Assembly (NCBI GenBank): GCA_964459845.1
Contig: CAYWOC010000016.1
Location: 1-51,472 of the forward strand
Direction of reading: 5' to 3'
Length of the DNA: 51,472 bases
Origin: CALZFJ01 sp964459845
Lineage (GTDB): Bacteria; Bacteroidota; Bacteroidia; Bacteroidales; Muribaculaceae
The position numbers were made by a program, and so were the translations under genes. The notes beneath the pieces were generated by a model. The model was not told where the DNA came from, ran no database searches, and saw nothing but the letters and a program-made list of their open reading frames with translations. Below are positions 42,994 to 51,472 of the stretch, one piece after another. Within the stretch, counting starts at the first letter, position 1, and each line of letters begins with the position of its first letter.

Positions 42994-43788
42994 ATGAACA
43001 AAAGGCTTTTAACCTTGATTACGGTTGCGGTGATGGCGGTGTGTGCCATTGCGCAGGAGATGGCGGTGACACTCGACGCATATAAGAAATGCGCGTTCGT
43101 TATAGGCACCGACACTCTGCTATATCGTGAACTGACTCCCGAGAAACCCGAAAAGCAGCAATATCCGCTGGTAGTGTTCATGCATGGAGCCGGAGAGCGA
43201 GGCTCCGACAACGAGAAGCAACTGACGCATGGCGCACAGATGTTCCTGAATCCAGTGAACCGCAAGAAATATCCTGCATATGTGGTGTTCCCTCAGTGTC
43301 CGGAAAGCGGATATTGGGCTTATAATGAACGCCCCACCACATTCAACCCCGACGAGATGCCAATTCTTGAAGAGCCGACCAAGTGGATAAAGATGGTGCG
43401 TGGACTCGTCACGAGATATGTGAATGACGGCAAGGTGGATCCAAGCCGTGTGTATATCATCGGTCTGTCGATGGGCGGAATGGCGGTTTATGACCTCGCC
43501 GAGCGATACCCTACGATGTGGGCGGCAGCAGTGCCTATATGCGGCACAGTGAATGCAAAACGGCTTGACAAGGCACGCACAGTGAAATTCCGCATATTCC
43601 ATGGCGATGCTGACAACATTGTCCCGGTTGAGGCTTCGCGCAAGGCGTATTATGCATTAAAGAAATTGGGAGCAGAAGTGGATTACATGGAGTTCCCGGG
43701 ATGCACCCACGGAAGCTGGAATCCGGCATTCAGCCAGCCCGACTTCATGAAGTGGCTTTTCGGCAATTCACGTCAGTCGAAGAAATAA
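42994..43788 (+). CDS. Secreted alpha/beta hydrolase (esterase-like)
   Basis: The 264-residue protein has signal peptide MNKRLLTLITVAVMAVCAIA. The alpha/beta hydrolase triad is visible: Ser in IGLSMGGMAVYDLAERYP (about 160-165), Asp in FHGDADNIVPVEASR, and His in PGCTHGSWNPAF. An oxyanion region reads LVVFMHGAGERG. The form resembles phospholipase/carboxylesterase and feruloyl-esterase-like secreted enzymes. Its substrate is unknown. It lies between manA and a TPR protein gene on the same strand. Confidence 0.85.
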   Translation: MNKRLLTLITVAVMAVCAIAQEMAVTLDAYKKCAFVIGTDTLLYRELTPEKPEKQQYPLVVFMHGAGERGSDNEKQLTHGAQMFLNPVNRKKYPAYVVFPQCPESGYWAYNERPTTFNPDEMPILEEPTKWIKMVRGLVTRYVNDGKVDPSRVYIIGLSMGGMAVYDLAERYPTMWAAAVPICGTVNAKRLDKARTVKFRIFHGDADNIVPVEASRKAYYALKKLGAEVDYMEFPGCTHGSWNPAFSQPDFMKWLFGNSRQSKK

Positions 43789-43818
43789 CAGGACACACAG
43801 AAAAACGAGAATAATATT

Positions 43819-44583
43819 ATGAATAAATTGGCATCGATATTGCTTGCAATGGCGGTGTCGGCATCGGTGTGGGCAGCTTCGGCTATCGACTATAAAGCTG
43901 TAAGCACCAAGGCGGAACGCTATTTCGCTTATCAGGAGTGGAATAGCGCACTGGCGATGTATGAATTGATGCTCGACAGCCGTCCGCTCGACATCCCGAC
44001 ATATTACAAAGCCATAGTGGCAAGCGGAATGCTCGGCAGGAAAGATATGCAGATGGATATGCTCACTCGCACCCAAAAGCAGGGCATAGCACTCGATTCG
44101 ATATTCAAGGGAGTGAAGAAGGTGTCGTTTGCCATAGGAGAGGGCGATGCCTATGAGGAGTTCCTGAAGCTCGTGCGCGACAGCCAGCCGTGGATGGCGC
44201 GAAGCATAAACGCCTACTTGCTCGACTACTACACTTTCCGCAATGATGCCGCCAATATGATAGATGTGGCTGAGCGTCTTCTTGTCACCACCCCCGACAA
44301 CTTAGAATACACCCGAATCCTTGCAAAAGGCTATCTTATGGCTGGGCGTATGGAAGATGCCTTGACGTGCTACAAGCATATAGCATCGGAGTATCCTGCC
44401 GACTACGATTCGCATCTCAATCTCGGAATATTCTATAAGCAGCAACTCGACAACTGCACATCGCCCGAAAGTGAAGCCGACTATGCGGCGCTTGCCGAGA
44501 CGTATCTGTCGGACGCTTACCGTCTGCACCCCACACCTTATGTGGCTCAATTGCTTGTGGCGTTGCGCAAGCGTGTGATGTAG
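43819..44583 (+). CDS. Secreted TPR-repeat protein
   Basis: The 254-residue protein starts with signal peptide MNKLASILLAMAVSASVWAA. It has tetratricopeptide-like helices: AERYFAYQEWNSALAMYELM (about 33-52), LEYTRILAKGYLMAGRMEDA (about 160-180) and YDSHLNLGIFYKQQL. TPR units mediate protein contacts; the partner is unknown. Its last 37 nt overlap the end of the MATE transporter gene on the other strand. Confidence 0.78.
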   Translation: MNKLASILLAMAVSASVWAASAIDYKAVSTKAERYFAYQEWNSALAMYELMLDSRPLDIPTYYKAIVASGMLGRKDMQMDMLTRTQKQGIALDSIFKGVKKVSFAIGEGDAYEEFLKLVRDSQPWMARSINAYLLDYYTFRNDAANMIDVAERLLVTTPDNLEYTRILAKGYLMAGRMEDALTCYKHIASEYPADYDSHLNLGIFYKQQLDNCTSPESEADYAALAETYLSDAYRLHPTPYVAQLLVALRKRVM

Positions 44584-45854
44584 TAGATGGTCTGCACTAT
44601 GCCACGCATAGCGAGATAGCTGACAAATGCGAGCCACAGCCAGTGGTTGCTGTGAGTCCCGCTATATAAAGGAATGAGATTCAATGCATAGAAAGCGGCA
44701 CAAGCTACTGCTATTGACACAAGCATGCCGCGAGTGGCAGTCAGTCCGATGAACACGCCGTCCCACACGAAACCAGCCATGCTCGCAAGCGGAATGGCTA
44801 TGCACCACCATCGATAAACCGAGGCGGTGGCTATCACGCTGGCATCGTCGGTGAGAATGCTGAATATCTGTGGGGCGAAGAATCCGTATGCTATGGCAAA
44901 TGCGGCCATGACCGCACATCCCCAGCCAAAAAGATGGCGAATGCAACGGCGCAAAGTGCCGTAGTCATGCGCCCCAAAGTACCGTCCCACGAGTGCCTCA
45001 CCGGCAAAAGCGAAACCGTCCATAAAATAAGATATAAGAAGAAACATCTGCATCATCATAGCATTTGTGGCGAGAATGAGGTCGCCACTGCGCGCACCTA
45101 TGGCGGTGAATGATAGTGTCACGGTCATAAGGCACACGCTGCGCAGGAAGATGTCGCGGTTCACGCTGAAAAAACGCCCGAGAGTGCTGCGCTTTACAGT
45201 CTCGGAGAGGCGCACGTTGCGCAAGATGTTGCTGTGCCGCCGCAGGATTATGCATAAAGCGATGGCTAAACCGATGTATTCAGAAACAAGAGTTCCGTAT
45301 GCTATGCCTATAAAACCCATTTTGAGGACATATACTGCCGTCAGGCTGGCAATGACGTTTGCCACATTCACCGAGATGGATATTATCATCGGTGAGCGTG
45401 AATCTTGCATACCGAGCAGCCATCCTTTTATCGACATCATCAGCAAGATGGCTGGTGCGCCCCACACGCAGATGAAGAAATAGCTTTTGGCGAGATGCAG
45501 CACCTCGGGGCTTGGCCCTATGGCAAGCAGCACGAGCCACTGTAGCGGATATTGAATAATCAGGATAGCGACACCTATGCCCAATGCAAGCAATGCTGCG
45601 CGCAGCAGCGTGACAGCGGCAGCACGCATATCGCCGCTGCCGAATGCCTGTGCCGTGATTCCCGAGGTACCCATGCGCAGAAATCCGAAATTCTGATACA
45701 CAAGGCTGAACATCATTGAGCCAACAGCAATCGCGCCTATGCACTCGGCACTGCCAAGATGCCCAGCAATCGAAAGGTCGATAAGTCCGAGCAGCGGCAC
45801 AGTGATGTTGGCGATGATTGCCGGAATGGCAATTCCTAAAATTTCCCTATTCAT
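44547..45854 (-). CDS. MATE-family efflux transporter
   Basis: The protein has 435 residues from the ATG at 45852-45854 (MNREILGIAIPAIIANITVP); an in-frame ATG six codons upstream overlaps the promoter element. About twelve membrane segments are visible, with MATE features such as IDLSIAGHLGSAECIGAIAV and GTSGITAQAFGSGD. It exports drugs or metabolites with sodium or proton exchange at the inner membrane. The substrate cannot be told. The predicted transcription start coincides with the ATG, so the message may lack a leader. The 3' end overlaps the TPR gene. Confidence 0.88.
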   Translation of the reverse strand: MNREILGIAIPAIIANITVPLLGLIDLSIAGHLGSAECIGAIAVGSMMFSLVYQNFGFLRMGTSGITAQAFGSGDMRAAAVTLLRAALLALGIGVAILIIQYPLQWLVLLAIGPSPEVLHLAKSYFFICVWGAPAILLMMSIKGWLLGMQDSRSPMIISISVNVANVIASLTAVYVLKMGFIGIAYGTLVSEYIGLAIALCIILRRHSNILRNVRLSETVKRSTLGRFFSVNRDIFLRSVCLMTVTLSFTAIGARSGDLILATNAMMMQMFLLISYFMDGFAFAGEALVGRYFGAHDYGTLRRCIRHLFGWGCAVMAAFAIAYGFFAPQIFSILTDDASVIATASVYRWWCIAIPLASMAGFVWDGVFIGLTATRGMLVSIAVACAAFYALNLIPLYSGTHSNHWLWLAFVSYLAMRGIVQTIYYITRLRNATSN

Positions 45855-45858
45855 AATG

Positions 45859-45866
45859 CAAAGATA
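45859..45866 (-). promoter_or_regulatory. -7 promoter element for the MATE gene
   Basis: The minus strand reads TATCTTTG; TTG at 45889-45891 lies 22 nt upstream of it. The start of transcription would be at or next to the ATG at 45854. The element is part of a tandem repeat. Confidence 0.5.
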
Positions 45867-46020
45867 GTGCAAATCGAAAGCAGAATATCAAGTTCGCTTG
45901 AATATTATGCTGAGATGCCGCCTATTTTATGGAAAGATAGTGCAAATCGAAAGCAGAAACATCAAGCTTGCTTGAAAGTTTATGTTGAGGTGCAGTCTAT
46001 TTTATGAAATGTAGCGCAAA
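45860..46020. repeat. Tandem direct repeat of about 73 bp upstream of the MATE gene
   Basis: Copy one (45860-45932) and copy two (45933-46005) both begin AAAGATAGTGCAAATCGAAA and end CTATTTTATG, with about 80 percent identity by eye. A third copy starts at about 46006 and fades after 15 nt. Each full copy contains an inverted repeat such as TCAAGCTTGCTTGA. Copy one carries the MATE promoter -7 element; in copy two the matching box is changed at one base. Confidence 0.8.
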
Positions 46021-46194
46021 TTTTAGAAAAGGAATTTCGGAGAACTCGGGAAACTCAGGACACTCTGATTACTCAGAAAATTTGAAAAAAATTCACTGTC
46101 GAGCGAACAATCCTGCAACTTCGTTGTTTTAGATAATACAAAGTAGAAATTGATTAGAAGCATTTCTGTTAAGTTTCAATATCTCTCGATGATG

Positions 46195-46247
46195 TGAGGC
46201 GCAAGCGTACCGCTGTGAAAGTGCAGGCTTGTGTCTCTTTTTTTATT
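46195..46247 (+). terminator. Hairpin with T run, possible end of a small RNA
   Basis: GGCGCAAGC pairs with GCTTGTGTC (two G-U pairs) around a 20-nt loop, followed by CTTTTTTT. No plus-strand gene ends nearby (the last stop is at 44583), so it may end an untranslated RNA. Confidence 0.4.
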
Positions 46248-46322
46248 TGACATTTAGATGGTTGATTGTGCGGTTTGGCTGAAAAAAACGATAAAAAAGT
46301 GTTTTTTTATCACAAAATGTAT

Positions 46323-46330
46323 TATCTTTG
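46323..46330 (+). promoter_or_regulatory. -7 promoter element for the SusC/SusD pair
   Basis: TATCTTTG is an exact TAnnTTTG match. The -33 position lies next to the palindrome at 46290-46311 and has no good TTTG, which would fit a promoter that needs an activator. Confidence 0.5.
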
Positions 46331-46502
46331 CGAAAAAGTTGAAAATCAATAAAATTGACCGATTTTATATTAACGATGATTTTGTTTGCATTATGCAGCA
46401 ATCAGAACTCGTCACTACCGATAATTCTTGTGCTTAGGAACATTGTGAATTGAGAGTTATGAAAGAAACAGTCAATTTTTTGAGAAAGAAAATGACGATA
46501 CT

Positions 46503-49500
46503 ATGTTTGAAAAAGTAAGGACTGCGATGTTGGCAGCCTCCTTGTCGGCTTGTGCGATTGTGGCGAGCGCAGGAGGACGCAATGTAGAGGGGTATGTGCT
46601 TGACGGCACAACTGGCGAGCCTTTGGTCGGAGCTACAATTTCGGCCGCGAACGGCTCACAAGGATGTGTGGCAAATGAAAACGGATTTTTCAAAATTTCA
46701 TTGCCAACGGAGAATGGAAAACTCCGAATCACTTATGTAGGCATGGAGCCTCAAGAGGTTGATGTGCCAAGCAATGGGACTGTGAGCATCAAGATGCAGC
46801 CAACGTCGCAAACACTTGGCGAAGTGCTTGTGGAGGTGGCTTATGGCTCGGCTAAAAAATCTTCGCTTATCGGTTCGGTGAGCAACGTGACAAGCAAGGA
46901 CATAGATTTCCGTCCGACTACCGACTTGGCTTCGGCTCTCGATGGGAAAGTGAGCGGAGTGAGAACACAGACATCGGGCATCCCCGGAGAAAGTTCATCG
47001 CTGCTTGTGCGAGGATTCAGCTCGGTTAATGGCTCAAACACACCGCTATATGTGGTGGATGGAATGCCTTTCTCGGGCAATTTGTCGGACATAAATATGG
47101 CAGATGTGGAGAGCGTGAGCGTGCTGAAAGACGCGGCATCGGCAGCATTGTATGGCAACCGAGCATCTAATGGTGTAATCCTTATCACCACCAAGAAATC
47201 TACACACAAGAAGCTGAACGTGCAGCTCTCGATGAAGCAAGGCATCTATACGCGTTGCGGCTCAGACTACGACCGTGTGGGGGCAAATGACTTTATGGAA
47301 ATCTCTTGGCTTTCTTATCGCAACTCATTGATGAGTTCAAATCCCACAAAATATCCTACGGTAGAGGTTGCAAACGCCGCAGCTACAGCCGGAATCATAA
47401 GCCAACTCGGATACAATATATATAACCAGCCAGACGACAAGCTGTTTGATGCCAACGGCAAACTTGTGGCAGGTGCGCAGATTCTTCCGGGATATGCCGA
47501 CGACCTCGATTGGTTTGCTCCGCTGAAGCGCAACGGCTATCGCCAGGAATATAACGTGTCGGCCGACGGCTCAAACGAAAAAGTGAACTATTATGTGTCG
47601 CTCGGCTATCTGAACGAAGAAGGCTATGTGAAGTCGCTTGGATATGACCGTATGACATTGCGCTCAAAATTCAACTTCACACCGAAAGACTGGTTCAAGT
47701 TCGGACTGCATGTGAACGGTTCTCATCAGAACACACGAGGCTCTGGTCAGACTTCGGGCAGCTACAACAGCAACATATATTATGCAGCCAGAAGAATGGC
47801 TCCAATATATCCAGTGCATCTGCATGATGCTGCTACTGGCGAATATCTTCTCGACAATGCCGGCAATAAACAATATGACGTGGGTGCTAACCGTGCACAA
47901 TCCACCGGCAGGAATATCGTGTGGGAGACTGAGCTTAACCGCAACAATTCAACACGCAACACCCTCGGTATGCAGGCATACGGCACGGTGAACTTCTTGA
48001 ATGACTTTGCGCTCACGGTAGATGGCAGCATGGACTTGACCGACACCGAAAGCCGCCAATATATGAATGCGACTGTCGGCGATGCAGTGGGAAAAGGCTC
48101 AACAAATTCCACACGCTATAAGTATAAGACATATCAAGTGCGTGAGGAATTGAGATGGGGACACAATTTTAACGGTCACTCCCTCGACGCTTTCGTGGCA
48201 CATGAAAGCTACAATTTCCAGTATGATAACTTGGTTGCATACAAAACAGACGAGATTTTTGCCGGGCAAGATGAGCTTATCAATTTCAACACAACGGGCC
48301 AGCTTAACGGATATAGCAGTTCTTACCGCACCGAGAGCTATCTTGGCCGTGTGAAATATAACTACGACGACCGTTATTTCCTTGAGGCTTCGATGCGCCG
48401 CGACGGTTCTTCCCGATTCCACAAAGATAACCGCTGGGGTACATTTTGGAGTGCTGGAGCTGCATGGATAATCTCTAAAGAGAGCTTTATGCAGGATATC
48501 TCGGATATAAACTTCTTGAAACTTCGCGCATCCTACGGTGAAGTGGGAAACGATGCCGGAGCTGGATACTACGGATATATGGCATTGTATTCGCGCTTGA
48601 CTAATGGCGGAAATATGGCAGTGTTTAAATACCAAAACGAGTCGAAAGACATACGTTGGGAGACAACAGCAACATTCGGTGTCGGACTTGATGCCAAGTT
48701 GTTCAATCGCTGGAATTTCTCGGCTGAATATTACGACAAGCGTTCAAAGGACTTGCTATTTGACGTGAGCTATCCATTGTCGTCGGGAGCAAACAGCACC
48801 AACAATTATGGCGGCACGATGGCAGTAATCACACGCAATATCGGCACGATGTCAAACCGCGGCTGGGAAATAGAGACCGATGTGGATGTGGTCAGCAATC
48901 ACGACTGGAAATGGAATGTGGGCGCAAGTGTCACAATTCCATGGAATAAAGTGGTGAAGCTCCCTGCCGAAAACCGCAAGGCAGGAATCCTGTCGGGCAA
49001 CTGGCGATTCCTTGAAGGCCACAGCATGTATGAATGGTGGCTCACACAATTTGTGGGGGTCGATCAGATGACTGGCCGCTCGCTGTATGAGGTGGATTAC
49101 GACAAGTATTATATAGGCGACAACAAGGAAGACGGCAAGAGCCAGATGCCTGCTGCCGACCTTGTGCAAATCAACCATCAATATTATACCACAAATGCCA
49201 GCATCGCACGCAAGGACTGGAGCGGAAGCGCTCTGCCTAAGGTGTATGGCTCGCTATCAACTTCGCTCGGATGGAAAGACCTTTCGCTATCGGCTTTGAT
49301 GACTTACTCGCTTGGCGGAAAGATGTATGACACGATGTATGCCTCATTGATGTCGCCGGGTACAACGCCTACTGCACATCATGTAGATATGCTGAAGGCA
49401 TGGAACGGAGTGCCGGAGGGAATGACCGAGGATTCTCCAAACCGCATCGACCCTAACGGAATACCAAAAATCGACTCATCGACAAACGTATATGACAATG

Positions 49501-49751
49501 CGGTGTCGAACCGCTTCTTGGCTTCGGCATCATATTTCGCAATGAAGAACATCACATTGTCTTACACACTGCCGGCTGCAATATCTCATCGCATAGACTT
49601 GAGCAGCGTGCGCCTCGACCTGTCGGTGGAGAATGCATTCTATATCACAAAGCGCAACGGACTTAATCCGCAAGAGTCGTTCGACGGCAGCACTAACTAT
49701 AATTATGCCGCACCTCGTGTATTCTCGTTGGGCTTGACAGTGAAGTTGTAA
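46503..49751 (+). CDS. SusC/RagA-family TonB-dependent outer-membrane transporter
   Basis: The 1082-residue protein has a signal peptide (MFEKVRTAMLAASLSACAIV), then a carboxypeptidase-like regulatory domain (about 28-105; GYVLDGTTGEPLVGATISA). A TonB-box-like segment follows (LGEVLVEVAYG). The plug domain holds the SusC signatures (VRGFSSVNGSNTPLYVVDGM, ESVSVLKDAASAALYGNRAS, GVILITTKK). The 22-strand barrel ends with SLGLTVKL. It imports an oligosaccharide or other large nutrient with its SusD partner 25 nt downstream. The substrate cannot be read from the window; no glycosidase or regulator is included. Confidence 0.93.
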   Translation: MFEKVRTAMLAASLSACAIVASAGGRNVEGYVLDGTTGEPLVGATISAANGSQGCVANENGFFKISLPTENGKLRITYVGMEPQEVDVPSNGTVSIKMQPTSQTLGEVLVEVAYGSAKKSSLIGSVSNVTSKDIDFRPTTDLASALDGKVSGVRTQTSGIPGESSSLLVRGFSSVNGSNTPLYVVDGMPFSGNLSDINMADVESVSVLKDAASAALYGNRASNGVILITTKKSTHKKLNVQLSMKQGIYTRCGSDYDRVGANDFMEISWLSYRNSLMSSNPTKYPTVEVANAAATAGIISQLGYNIYNQPDDKLFDANGKLVAGAQILPGYADDLDWFAPLKRNGYRQEYNVSADGSNEKVNYYVSLGYLNEEGYVKSLGYDRMTLRSKFNFTPKDWFKFGLHVNGSHQNTRGSGQTSGSYNSNIYYAARRMAPIYPVHLHDAATGEYLLDNAGNKQYDVGANRAQSTGRNIVWETELNRNNSTRNTLGMQAYGTVNFLNDFALTVDGSMDLTDTESRQYMNATVGDAVGKGSTNSTRYKYKTYQVREELRWGHNFNGHSLDAFVAHESYNFQYDNLVAYKTDEIFAGQDELINFNTTGQLNGYSSSYRTESYLGRVKYNYDDRYFLEASMRRDGSSRFHKDNRWGTFWSAGAAWIISKESFMQDISDINFLKLRASYGEVGNDAGAGYYGYMALYSRLTNGGNMAVFKYQNESKDIRWETTATFGVGLDAKLFNRWNFSAEYYDKRSKDLLFDVSYPLSSGANSTNNYGGTMAVITRNIGTMSNRGWEIETDVDVVSNHDWKWNVGASVTIPWNKVVKLPAENRKAGILSGNWRFLEGHSMYEWWLTQFVGVDQMTGRSLYEVDYDKYYIGDNKEDGKSQMPAADLVQINHQYYTTNASIARKDWSGSALPKVYGSLSTSLGWKDLSLSALMTYSLGGKMYDTMYASLMSPGTTPTAHHVDMLKAWNGVPEGMTEDSPNRIDPNGIPKIDSSTNVYDNAVSNRFLASASYFAMKNITLSYTLPAAISHRIDLSSVRLDLSVENAFYITKRNGLNPQESFDGSTNYNYAAPRVFSLGLTVKL

Positions 49752-49776
49752 AATCAGGAAATATATAAATATAGAG

Positions 49777-51351
49777 ATGAAAAAATTGAAATTAAATATC
49801 ATAATAGCGAGCTTGGTATTCTCGCTGGCTTCTTGTAGCTCCGACTGGTTGAACACCGAACCTACCAACCAGACATCGCCGGGAACCATATTCAGCACTA
49901 CCGAGCAGGCAAAGTCGGCAGTGAACGGACTTTGCAAGCTGATGACAACTCCGTTCCCATATTTTGTGGGCGAAAAACTGTCGTCGCAAGACTTCAATGG
50001 CGAAGGCGCCATAAAGATGATTTATGGCGAATGGATGGGCAATGAATTTGTGTTCACCAACCGCGACGGATATGCCGTGCTTTTTAAAGGCACAAACTAT
50101 ATGAGCAACAAAACATCAATCTATTGCTACTATCCATGGTGGTATTATTATATGATTATAGGTAATGCCAACACAATAATTGAGAATATCGGCAATGCTC
50201 AAGGAGCAGAGTCGGAACGCCAGTTCATCAAGGCTCAGGCTCTCACGTTCCGTGCCTACAGCTACACGATGCTTGCGCAGCTATATTGCAACCGCTGGGC
50301 GGATTCCGATAAGGGTGCCGCGCAAGGCTTGGTGCTGAAGCTCGACACTTCGCTCGACGGTGCTCCTACATGCACAATGGCGCAGCTGTATGAGCAGATA
50401 TATAAAGACCTTGATGAAGCTATAGCCGACTTCACAGCATCGGGCTTGTCGCGTGCTGAGAAGGAAAACTACAACCCCGACCTTTCGGTGGCTTATGCAG
50501 TGTATGCCCGCGCATCTCTTAACCGGCAGGATTACGCTACAGCACTTTCGATGGCATCGAAGGCGCGTGTCGGCTATAAGTTGATGACAAATGCCGAATA
50601 CTGTTCGGGCTTCAACGAACCAAACAGCGAATGGATATGGAGCAGCTATTCATCGGCAAGTGAATCTACCGGCTACTATTCATTCTTCTCAAGGATGGGG
50701 TATAATACCATCAATACCAACTATCAGAGCCGTAAATTCTGCATCAGCCGTGAGTTGTTCAATCAGATTCCTTCTACAGATATTCGCAAGAGCTTGTTCC
50801 TCGACGGCGAGGGCTATTCATTCAACCAGACTGGAACCGCATCGGCAGGTTATGCGGCCAAGGGAACTGATTTGTATAAAAAAGCGTTTGAATTGCATCC
50901 CGATCTTCCATCTACGCACTATGTGTTTGCCTATATGCAGTTTAAGTTTGCGTCTGTAGATGGCAACGGACAAGGGTGTCTCAACCATATCCGTGCATCG
51001 GAGATGGTGCTTATAGAGGCTGAAGCAAATTACTTCCTTGGGAACACCGAGGCTGCGCAGAAGGCACTTGTGGAACTCAACCACGACAGCGGACGCGACC
51101 CTCAATACGCTTGCGACAAGACTGGCGACGAGCTGCTGAAAGAAATCAAGCGTTACCGCAAGCTGGAGCTTTGGGGCGAAGGTTTCGACTGGTTTGACAT
51201 GAAACGCTGGAACGATCCTATCGACCGCAAGACTTATGCCAAGGGAGGAAACTTCACCGACAAGACCGCATTCAAGACCGAGGTCACTGAAAACAACAAG
51301 TGGACTTGGGTATTCCCGTCGCTTGAAACTGACTATAACGACAATTTGTAA
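49777..51351 (+). CDS. SusD/RagB-family nutrient-binding lipoprotein
   Basis: The 524-residue lipoprotein has lipobox LASC (Cys20) followed by SSDWLNTEPTNQTSPG, typical of SusD proteins. The N-terminal TPR-like helices (about 90-250) include FIKAQALTFRAYSYTMLAQL. The C-terminal end has the family pattern RYRKLELWGEGFDWFDMKRW. It caps the SusC barrel and presents the ligand on the cell surface. It closely follows the SusC-type gene and is followed by a terminator. Confidence 0.93.
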   Translation: MKKLKLNIIIASLVFSLASCSSDWLNTEPTNQTSPGTIFSTTEQAKSAVNGLCKLMTTPFPYFVGEKLSSQDFNGEGAIKMIYGEWMGNEFVFTNRDGYAVLFKGTNYMSNKTSIYCYYPWWYYYMIIGNANTIIENIGNAQGAESERQFIKAQALTFRAYSYTMLAQLYCNRWADSDKGAAQGLVLKLDTSLDGAPTCTMAQLYEQIYKDLDEAIADFTASGLSRAEKENYNPDLSVAYAVYARASLNRQDYATALSMASKARVGYKLMTNAEYCSGFNEPNSEWIWSSYSSASESTGYYSFFSRMGYNTINTNYQSRKFCISRELFNQIPSTDIRKSLFLDGEGYSFNQTGTASAGYAAKGTDLYKKAFELHPDLPSTHYVFAYMQFKFASVDGNGQGCLNHIRASEMVLIEAEANYFLGNTEAAQKALVELNHDSGRDPQYACDKTGDELLKEIKRYRKLELWGEGFDWFDMKRWNDPIDRKTYAKGGNFTDKTAFKTEVTENNKWTWVFPSLETDYNDNL

Positions 51352-51382
51352 TAACAATACAGTAATACATCATTATCAGAGG

Positions 51383-51419
51383 AATGGGTGGTGCCGTGAG
51401 GTGCTGCCCATTTTTTTTG
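51383..51419 (+). terminator. Terminator after the SusD-type gene
   Basis: AATGGGTGGTGCC pairs with GGTGCTGCCCATT over 13 positions (several G-U pairs), then eight T. It may partly end the SusCD transcript. Confidence 0.8.
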
Positions 51420-51462
51420 TGTAAATTCCAAAACGAAGTGCACACTTTCGGTAAAAAAATAT

Positions 51463-51472
51463 ATGAAAAACA
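51463..51472 (+). CDS. Possible start of the next gene, cut by the window end
   Basis: ATGAAAAACA at the very end could open a new gene about 45 nt after the terminator, probably the next gene of the SusCD locus. Only three codons are visible, so nothing can be said of its product. Confidence 0.25.

Larger units (their letters stand above)
46021..46502. other. Regulatory region upstream of the SusC-type gene
   Basis: No gene is seen in this stretch. It holds a hairpin with a T run (46195-46247), the palindrome GATAAAAAA/TTTTTTATC (46290-46298 and 46303-46311) and a -7 element at 46323-46330. A leader of about 170 nt follows, with a 19-codon frame starting at 46459 that overlaps the SusC start and ends at 46518. 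Confidence 0.4.

Noticed and set aside
46459..46518. A frameshifted longer N-terminus of the SusC-type protein
   Set aside because: The 19-codon frame from 46459 is out of frame with the transporter, and the ATG at 46503 already gives a complete signal peptide.
1..51472. CRISPR arrays or insertion sequences
   Set aside because: No regularly spaced repeats, transposase-like ORFs or terminal inverted repeats were seen; the only tandem repeats are the tRNA pair and the 73-bp units near 45860.

Overview
The window is a piece of a Bacteroidales chromosome. Support for this: SusC/SusD and TonB/ExbBD genes, OmpA-type and other outer-membrane proteins, lipoproteins with an acidic tract after the lipid cysteine, a type IX secretion (T9SS) sorting tail, rubrerythrin, and many promoters of the Bacteroides form TTTG-N20-TAnnTTTG. 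The mix of T9SS tail, long coiled-coil lipoprotein and moderate GC would fit Muribaculaceae or a relative, but that placement is inference. No CRISPR array, rRNA, insertion sequence or complete prophage was seen.

Layout. 1-220: two identical tandem tRNA-Asn genes and a terminator. 300-11,450: an envelope and secreted-protein region with a small secreted protein, an outer-membrane barrel, a 923-aa coiled-coil surface lipoprotein followed by an OmpA-family protein, a secreted Ig-like (BIG_2) protein, and a secreted WG-repeat/caspase protease. 11,450-14,040: an AT-rich graveyard of defence and toxin-antitoxin genes, all on the minus strand: a tail of an outer-membrane protein, an unknown small ORF, an intact HNH endonuclease, a cytosine methyltransferase cut off after motif I, and a HipB antitoxin whose HipA partner is reduced to a stump. 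14,070-18,270: a HAD phosphatase-ribF-upp operon and a DUF4153 membrane protein.

18,339-25,842 is the most striking locus. A strong promoter and a cobalamin riboswitch precede a 2325-residue secreted protein built of CUB-like and neuraminidase-N-terminal-like repeats, a parallel beta-helix, a DUF4465-like domain and a T9SS sorting tail. I propose it is a giant cell-surface vitamin B12 capture protein.

25,849-33,352 is housekeeping: a Na/Pi cotransporter, rubrerythrin, a pdxJ-exbB-exbD-tonB operon, and a divergent nadK plus YgjP-like metallopeptidase. 33,371-37,523 (minus strand) holds an ORF6N regulator with a PLD-like tail, prolyl oligopeptidase and a glutaminyl cyclase lipoprotein; the last two may act together on proline-rich or N-blocked peptides. 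37,639-39,327 is a two-gene unit with a vegetative-type promoter encoding a 66-aa protein and an orphan phage-capsid-like protein. A complete cytosine methyltransferase follows, then an IPT/TIG lipoprotein, a manA-hydrolase-TPR operon, a MATE transporter with a repeated promoter region, and a SusC/SusD pair that probably starts a nutrient-uptake locus running beyond the window.

All family assignments come from reading motifs in the translated sequence; no database search was run.
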